This document shows, in pieces, positions 59,005 through 64,000 of a stretch of 64,000 nt of DNA. The position numbers were made by a program, and so were the translations under genes. The stretch is from assembly GCA_002394165.1 (NCBI GenBank), contig DGTA01000057.1:1-64000 (forward strand). Direction: 5' to 3'. This DNA is from Lachnospiraceae bacterium UBA4348 (GTDB lineage Bacteria > Bacillota > Clostridia > Lachnospirales > Lachnospiraceae). The first letter of the stretch is position 1, and every line of letters starts with the position of its first letter. The notes beneath the pieces were generated by a model. That model saw only the letters and a list, made by a program, of their open reading frames with translations. It did no database searches and was not told where the DNA came from.

Positions 59005-59982
59005 ATGCAGGACCAGTATGGAAGAAATATCGATTATATGAGAATCTCCGTGACGGACCGCTGCAGCCTGCGCTGCCGGTACTGTATGCCCCGCGGCGTG
59101 GAGCTGTGCGATATGGCGCAGCTGCTGACGTATGAGGAGATCGTGCTCTGCGCACAGACGGCTGCGAAGCTGGGGATCCGCCATATTAAGCTGACCGGAG
59201 GGGAGCCGCTGGTCAGGAGAGGACTCGATGGCCTGGTGCGGATGCTCAAAGCGGTGGACGGGATCGGGCAGGTGACACTGACGACAAACGGGACGATGCT
59301 TGAAAAGCATCTTAGCGGACTGATCGGCGCCGGTCTTGACGCAGTCAACATCAGCCTGGATACGACGGACCGCCGCGCTTACGAAGAACTGACCGGGAAG
59401 GATGAGCTTGGGAGCGTCCTTTCCTCCATCGATGCCGCCGTCGGCGCCGGGCTCAGGACCAAGATCAATGCGGTTTCCTTTCCACGGAGCCGGGAAGAGA
59501 TCCGGAATCTGGCCGCGATGGCTAAAGACAGGCCAATCGACGTGCGCTTTATCGAGCTGATGCCGATCGGATACGGAAAGGGCTTTCCGGGAGTTTCCCA
59601 CAAAGACCTGTTTTTGCAGCTGAAGGAGATGTTCCCGGGGATGGAACCGGATCCGGCTCCTCACGGGTTCGGTCCGGCTGTCTATTACAGCATCCCCGGA
59701 TACGCCGGCGGTATTGGACTGATCAGTGCGCTTCACGGCAAATTCTGCGGCAGCTGCAACCGGGTGCGGCTGACATCGAAAGGCTTTCTGAAGCCCTGTC
59801 TTTGCTATGACAGCGGGGAGGACCTGCGGCCGATCCTGCGATCCGGCCTGCCTCCTCGGGAGCGGGACGAAAAGCTGCTGGAGACCATGAGGACGGTGAT
59901 CTTTGAAAAACCGCGGGAGCATTGCTTCGAGAATGAACAGGAGATCACGGAAGGAGCCCCGATGAGTGCGATCGGCGGATGA
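59005..59982 (+). CDS. moaA: GTP 3',8-cyclase MoaA
   Basis: 325 residues from ATG 59005 (GAGGAG upstream). N-terminal radical SAM cluster C20-x3-C24-x2-C27 (VTDRCSLRCRYCMPRG). The C-terminal second cluster is FCGSCNRVRLTSKGFLKPC. The essential C-terminal Gly-Gly (SAIGG) is present. It rearranges GTP in molybdopterin synthesis. The end overlaps the upstream part of the MOSC-MogA reading frame. Confidence 0.96.
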   Translation: MQDQYGRNIDYMRISVTDRCSLRCRYCMPRGVELCDMAQLLTYEEIVLCAQTAAKLGIRHIKLTGGEPLVRRGLDGLVRMLKAVDGIGQVTLTTNGTMLEKHLSGLIGAGLDAVNISLDTTDRRAYEELTGKDELGSVLSSIDAAVGAGLRTKINAVSFPRSREEIRNLAAMAKDRPIDVRFIELMPIGYGKGFPGVSHKDLFLQLKEMFPGMEPDPAPHGFGPAVYYSIPGYAGGIGLISALHGKFCGSCNRVRLTSKGFLKPCLCYDSGEDLRPILRSGLPPRERDEKLLETMRTVIFEKPREHCFENEQEITEGAPMSAIGG

Positions 59983-60025
59983 GAAGGTACTGGTCCGGAA
60001 CCATTACAGGGAGAGACGGAGGAAA

Positions 60026-60988
60026 ATGGCGGAGCATAACAGCAGGGAAGATATGCGGGGCGTTGTGCGCTCAGTCTGCACCAGTCCTGCAAAGGGAACA
60101 GAAAAAAGACCGGTGGAGAGCGGCCATTTTATTGCCGGCTTCGGGATAGAGAATGATGCCCATGCCGGGAAGTGGCACCGCCAGGTGAGCCTGCTCTCCT
60201 GGGATAAGGTGGAGGCCTTCAATAAAAAAGGGGCACTTGTCAGGGACGGCGATTTCGGGGAGAACCTGCTGGTGGAGGGCATCGATTTTAAAAACCTGCC
60301 GGTGGGGACTGTGCTTAAAGTCGGAACGGTGACGCTGAGGATGACCCAGATCGGCAAGGAATGCCACACGGGCTGTGCCATCCGCCAAAGGGTCGGTGAC
60401 TGCATCATGCCCAGGGAAGGTGTGTTTGCCGAGGTGCTTACGGAAGGGGATGTCCGCGCCGGAGATGAAATGGAGGTAATCCTGCCTGACCCGGAGCGGC
60501 CTTTCACCGCGGCGGTCATTACCTTAAGCGACAAGGGCGCCAAAGGGGAGCGAAAGGATGAGAGCGGCCCGGCGGCGGCGCAGATGCTTGCCGATGCCGG
60601 GTATGAAGTGGTCGAGACGCTGCTTCTGCCTGATGACCCGGAGCTGCTCAAGACAGAGCTTTGCCGGCTGGCGGACCGGCGCCGGGTCGATCTGGTGCTG
60701 ACCAGCGGCGGGACAGGCTTTTCCTTAAGGGACCAGACTCCGGAGGCCACCCTGGCCGTGGCCGACCGCAATGCGCCCGGAATCGCTGAATACATGCGCA
60801 TGCGCTCGGCGCAGATCACGGACCGGGCGATCTTAAGCCGCGGGGTATCCGTCATCCGCAAAGGGACCCTGATCGTTAACCTGCCGGGAAGCCCGAAAGC
60901 CGTTAAGGAAAGCCTGGGCTTTATCCTGGGACCGCTCGATCATGGCTTAAAGATCCTGCGCGGCAGCGCCGGGGAATGTGCCCGGTAA
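60026..60988 (+). CDS. MOSC-MogA fusion (molybdopterin adenylyltransferase)
   Basis: 320 residues from ATG 60026 (CGGAGG 5 bases upstream). Residues 1-~150 are a MOSC domain (ENDAHAGKWHRQVSLLSWDK, GDFGENLLVEGIDF, CHTGCAIRQ). Residues ~155-320 are MogA-like (AAVITLSDKGAKGERKDESG, TSGGTGFSLRDQTPEATLAV, NLPGSPKAVKESLGFILGPL). MogA adenylates molybdopterin before metal insertion; the MOSC part may handle sulfur or cofactor transfer. With moaC and moaA it makes a partial Moco/tungsten-cofactor pathway; moaD, moaE and moeA are not in this window. Confidence 0.93.
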   Translation: MAEHNSREDMRGVVRSVCTSPAKGTEKRPVESGHFIAGFGIENDAHAGKWHRQVSLLSWDKVEAFNKKGALVRDGDFGENLLVEGIDFKNLPVGTVLKVGTVTLRMTQIGKECHTGCAIRQRVGDCIMPREGVFAEVLTEGDVRAGDEMEVILPDPERPFTAAVITLSDKGAKGERKDESGPAAAQMLADAGYEVVETLLLPDDPELLKTELCRLADRRRVDLVLTSGGTGFSLRDQTPEATLAVADRNAPGIAEYMRMRSAQITDRAILSRGVSVIRKGTLIVNLPGSPKAVKESLGFILGPLDHGLKILRGSAGECAR

Positions 60989-60998
60989 AGCAAAGAAT

Positions 60999-61045
60999 GG
61001 GCAGCGCCTGCGTCACCATTTGGTGATGCGGCCCTGCCCCTTTAT
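60999..61045 (+). terminator. Terminator of the moa cluster
   Basis: GGGCAG ... CTGCCC outer stem with an inner TGCGTCACC/GGTGATGCG stem, followed by CTTTATT. Confidence 0.65.
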
Positions 61046-61057
61046 TATCGATACTGA

Positions 61058-61356
61058 TCAGTCATCGAAATCAAAATCGAAATCCCAGTCGTCATCGTCA
61101 TCGCAGTCTTTCCTGCATTTGGTAAAGGTTACTTCAGACTCTGTGAAACCGGCATCCTTCAACGCGGCTGCCTTGGCCTGCTGCTCGGTGGAATCCACAT
61201 ATCCTGGTCCTGATCGATGATCTTGCCGGCCGCCGCAAGAGCGGTTTTCTGCGCATCATCCAGTGTCGTGCCGGCCGCGAATGCGGTGCAGCTCATTCCC
61301 ATTACCATTGCTCCAAGCATCATTCCTGCTGTAAGTCCGATCGTTCTTTTCTTCAT
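61058..61356 (-). pseudogene. Small secreted protein (PepSY-like), frameshifted
   Basis: Minus strand. The first frame gives a signal peptide (MKKRTIGLTAGMMLGAMVMG, cleavage after FAA) and TTLDDAQKTALAAAGKIIDQ, then runs out of frame to a stop at 61159. In the +1 frame the sequence continues sensibly as VDSTEQQAKAAALKDAGFTE, then SEVTFTKCRKDCDDDDDWDF and an acidic end, stopping at 61058. The DAQKTAL...AG and AKAAALKDAGFTESEVTFTK halves resemble PepSY-type modules. A single-base change near 61200 would restore one ~99-residue protein. A sequencing error is possible. Confidence 0.65.
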
Positions 61357-61509
61357 TTTTTCTACTATCTAATAATGTATGATATTCTGTTTTTGTAATC
61401 CGCCATCAATTTTGATGTATATGGGATGTTTTTATATACGTCGGCCGGTACCTGTATCCACGCAGGTACAGAAAATATTTATTTCAGCTTTTTGTGCGGG
61501 AGGTTTCTT

Positions 61510-63870
61510 ATGATGATTTCCGTGAAACGATGGATCATGTTACTGGCTGCTGTCGGTATACTCGCAGGCATTGGGACCGGGGCAGCAGCTGCGGAGCCGG
61601 AGGAGAGATCCCTGCCCGGTGCGCAGGTCTTTGTGCCGGACGGTTATGAGGATGAACCGGACCGGAGGTACCCGGTGCTGTACATCCTGCCGGAGGAAGA
61701 AACCGGCACCGCTCCGGAGGCATTTCTGGAGGGCGTGCTGGAGACAGCTTCATCGGAGGATTCGATGGACCTGATCATAGTCTGTCCGGATCCTGGCGGA
61801 TGGAAGACGGACACATGGGCTGATCTGACCGCCTCGGCGGAAGCTCTTATAAAGGAAGTGGATGCTTCCTTCCGGACAGTGGATGATCCCGAATACCGGA
61901 CGGTTGCCGGCGCGGGCAGCGGCGGTTATCTGGCCTCGATGCTGGCCTGGACCGACGCGGAGGGTCATCTTCGCAGGCAGCCGGAGCTTTTTGCGATGAC
62001 CGGCTCCGTAAACGGAGATTACAGATCGGAAGACTCCTGGCAGGCACGCTTCGGCTCCTTTACGGAGGCGGTCCGGGACGGACGCCTGACAAACGCCGCC
62101 GCCATTCATTTTTATACATTCATGCGAACGGCCTCCGAGGAGGAGACGGCCTATATGGAGGATGGGGCGAATGATGTGATCTCGCTCTTCATCCGTCTGG
62201 GATCCGCCTATGGCACCTACACGAGCATTTACGGGAACGCGGATGAGACGGTGCTGGATCTGCAGGTGGTCCACGGGAACGCGGACGAGAACTTCTTAAA
62301 GGAAAGTGCCCGGGATCTGGTGAAAGGGATCTCTCACCGGATGTCGAAGAGGCTGATCTCAGGCGAGGTGTCCGTGCCGCCCGTGGATGAGGGGACGGAG
62401 GAGGACGGGATCATCGCACTTGCTTCTGCCCAGACGGCCGTCACACAGGACGCAGCGCTGTTTGGCACAGATCCCGAGAATCCCGGGATGAATACGTCTC
62501 TGGAGATCCTGGAAACAGAGGAGGGATCTTCGATCGTGCTGACGGCCGACTTTCTCGGGATGAAAATGAAGCTGGCCCAGGCGCCGGTCGTTTTTGTGAA
62601 GGCCGGGGGAATGGAGCCTGAGGAGCAGCTGGTCGACCTGATGGGCGAGTGGTATTTCAAGCCGGCCCTGTCAGTGAGGCCGGGCGAACTTCCGGCTCCG
62701 GAGGAATACCGTTCCTGGGAGAAGGTAGTGCCGGCGCTTGACTGGTGGAACAGTGACTTTTCGACAGATACCGATATGAAAGGCTTTGCCGGCTACGCCT
62801 GGTATGTGAAGGAATTTGAGATGCCTGAGCATTATCCGGCGGACAAGACGTATTATCTTCCGATGGGATGTTTCGATGAGACGGACATCTGCTTTGTGAA
62901 CGGACAGATGGTCGGATGCACCGGTCTCGATCCGGACCGGTGGATGCATCTGGAGGACTGCTGGGACACCGAGCGCCTCTATGAGGCCGGCGGAGAGCTG
63001 TTTCACTTTGGCCAGACGAATGTGATCACGGTCCTGACGCACAATGCTTCTGGAGACGGCGGCTGGTACAGCGGCCATCCCGGTGTGTACTCGCCGGAAG
63101 CATACGAAGCGCTGGGCCTGACGGGCAAGGGGAACGATGACCGGTACGAAGACGTGACCTTCCCATTCGATACGCCTGCCGGGGATGAAGCGCATGCACT
63201 GGTCTATCTGCCGGAGGGGTATGAGGATCCCGGGAACGCGGACAGGGCATATCCCGTGCTGTATCTGCTGCACCAGCTTAACAGTACGAGCCGCTCCTAC
63301 GTGCTGGACGGGATCGATGAGCTGCTCGACGAAGCCATCCGGACGGGAGAAATCGGGGATCTGATCGTTGTTCTTCCTGATTCTTCTGCAGAAAGCTGGT
63401 GGATGTACGGTTGGGATGACATGGTCATTGAAGGACTGATTCCGTATATCGATGAAAACTTCCGGACGATAGCGGATGCACAGCACCGGTACATCGGCGG
63501 GGCCTCCATGGGCGGCCACGGCGCGTACCACATTGCGCTGAAGGCACCGGACCTGTTCGGCGGCGTGATCAGCTTCTACGGTGCGCTCAACATGGGCTCC
63601 AACCCGCTGCGCGACATGCAGAACATGGGAAAGGAAGAGCTTGGCGCCTTCCGCCACTATTTCATCTGCGGCAACCGGGATCTTTACAAGTTCGGGCCGG
63701 TGGCGATGGTCCTCGACCAGCATTTAAGAAGCGTCGGGGTCGATCACTGGTTTGAGCTCGGAGAGGGAGGGCATGACAGCGCATACTACCTGCCGCACTT
63801 TATCGAGGCGATCAAGTATCTGACAGGGGAAGGTTCTGTGTCAGGATCTGCTGACAAGGGGAGTCTGTGA
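61510..63870 (+). CDS. Secreted two-domain carbohydrate esterase-like protein
   Basis: 786 residues with a signal peptide (MISVKRWIMLLAAVGILAGI; cleavage near AAAAE). Residues ~35-310 are an esterase (PF00756-like) domain whose nucleophile motif is degenerate (AGAGSGGYLASM, where the C-terminal domain has GGASMGGHGAYH). A beta-sandwich with WYVKEFEMPEHYPADKTYYL and FDETDICFVNGQMVG (~430-550) resembles a GH2-type sugar-binding domain. The C-terminal esterase (~555-786) has the intact Ser motif and a His near the end (GEGGHDSAYYLPHF). Likely an extracellular acyl or feruloyl esterase acting on plant polysaccharide. The last ~15 residues are encoded by a family B repeat. Confidence 0.82.
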   Translation: MMISVKRWIMLLAAVGILAGIGTGAAAAEPEERSLPGAQVFVPDGYEDEPDRRYPVLYILPEEETGTAPEAFLEGVLETASSEDSMDLIIVCPDPGGWKTDTWADLTASAEALIKEVDASFRTVDDPEYRTVAGAGSGGYLASMLAWTDAEGHLRRQPELFAMTGSVNGDYRSEDSWQARFGSFTEAVRDGRLTNAAAIHFYTFMRTASEEETAYMEDGANDVISLFIRLGSAYGTYTSIYGNADETVLDLQVVHGNADENFLKESARDLVKGISHRMSKRLISGEVSVPPVDEGTEEDGIIALASAQTAVTQDAALFGTDPENPGMNTSLEILETEEGSSIVLTADFLGMKMKLAQAPVVFVKAGGMEPEEQLVDLMGEWYFKPALSVRPGELPAPEEYRSWEKVVPALDWWNSDFSTDTDMKGFAGYAWYVKEFEMPEHYPADKTYYLPMGCFDETDICFVNGQMVGCTGLDPDRWMHLEDCWDTERLYEAGGELFHFGQTNVITVLTHNASGDGGWYSGHPGVYSPEAYEALGLTGKGNDDRYEDVTFPFDTPAGDEAHALVYLPEGYEDPGNADRAYPVLYLLHQLNSTSRSYVLDGIDELLDEAIRTGEIGDLIVVLPDSSAESWWMYGWDDMVIEGLIPYIDENFRTIADAQHRYIGGASMGGHGAYHIALKAPDLFGGVISFYGALNMGSNPLRDMQNMGKEELGAFRHYFICGNRDLYKFGPVAMVLDQHLRSVGVDHWFELGEGGHDSAYYLPHFIEAIKYLTGEGSVSGSADKGSL

Positions 63871-63900
63871 ACGCGGTACGCGCGCGACTCCCCCTGTCAG
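63829..63900. repeat. Dispersed repeat family B, copy 4, overlapping an ORF end
   Basis: GACAGGGGAAGGTTCTGTGT, then GACAAGGGGAGTCTGTG and GACTCCCCCTGTCAG. Left half encodes the C-terminus of the esterase (TGEGSVSGSADKGSL); the rest is the spacer to the convergent amidohydrolase gene, where it may serve as a terminator. Confidence 0.75.
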
Positions 63901-63904
63901 AAAA

Positions 63905-64000
63905 TTACAGGACCGGCTGTCCGTCCACGAACACCTGCACGGCATGTGCCTGGATCTCCCGCAGCGGGTTGCCGCTGAAGACAGCGATATCCGCGTCCTT
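63905..64000 (-). CDS. Amidohydrolase, C-terminal end (partial)
   Basis: The minus strand is open from the window edge to TAA at 63907-63905. The 31 visible residues read KDADIAVFSGNPLREIQAHA then VQVFVDGQPVL. This is the typical end of imidazolonepropionase-like amidohydrolases (GKDADxAVFxGNPL...V.VxGxxV). The substrate is unknown because the rest of the gene is outside the window. Confidence 0.75.
   Translation of the reverse strand, partial: KDADIAVFSGNPLREIQAHAVQVFVDGQPVL

Overview
The window reads as chromosomal DNA of an anaerobic, GC-rich member of the Clostridia, most likely Lachnospiraceae. This is inferred from gene content rather than from any marker gene: sugar ABC importers, a group B [FeFe] hydrogenase, DUF1848, DUF6056 and DUF6472 proteins, an AI-2E exporter, Nif/SlyD-type metal proteins and strong AGGAGG ribosome binding sites. 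I see no rRNA, tRNA, CRISPR array, prophage or intact insertion sequence. Genes are dense and mostly on the + strand.

Layout. 1-4.3 kb: end of a monosaccharide ABC importer operon (binding protein, double ATPase, two different permeases). 4.4-5.9 kb: radical SAM/SPASM enzyme plus a small peptide that looks like a RiPP precursor. 6-11 kb: DUF6056 membrane protein, an exported-looking MTA/SAH nucleosidase translationally coupled to a NifX-(His/Cys linker)-SlyD fusion, a small Cys protein, a nitroreductase broken by an in-frame TAG, and a nicotinamidase-like hydrolase. 11-17.5 kb: secreted proteins around a membrane-embedded LuxR regulator. 17.5-26 kb: wHTH/PD-(D/E)XK-like protein, Gfo/Idh oxidoreductase, YfcE phosphodiesterase, ABC-2 exporter, a second radical SAM/peptide pair, AI-2E protein and a secreted peptidoglycan-binding protein. 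26-45 kb: two unlinked double-glycine-leader SH3 proteins, a 33-residue microprotein, ADP-ribosylglycohydrolase plus [FeFe] hydrogenase, TtcA, LarE, domain-permuted GH3 glucosidase, cardiolipin synthase and many single housekeeping genes. 45-50 kb: MacB-like ABC protein and a secreted protein. 50-57 kb: a fructan/sucrose-type locus (GH32, binding protein, two permeases, divergent LacI) whose ROK kinase has been beheaded beside an IS remnant. 57-61 kb: fused remnants of an alcohol dehydrogenase and an aldo/keto reductase, DUF554, and a molybdopterin cluster (moaC, moaA, MOSC-MogA). 61-64 kb: a broken small secreted protein, a two-esterase secreted protein and the end of an amidohydrolase.

The strongest candidate for an undescribed system is the pair of RiPP-like loci at 4.5-5.9 kb and 22.6-24.0 kb. 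Two paralogous radical SAM/SPASM enzymes, with their cluster cysteines at identical residue numbers, each sit next to a 55-56-residue peptide that shares the same leader but has a completely different C-terminal core. A second recurring theme is three families of short palindromic intergenic repeats, two copies of which now encode the C-termini of proteins. A third is gene decay: at least six genes are interrupted, deleted or frameshifted.
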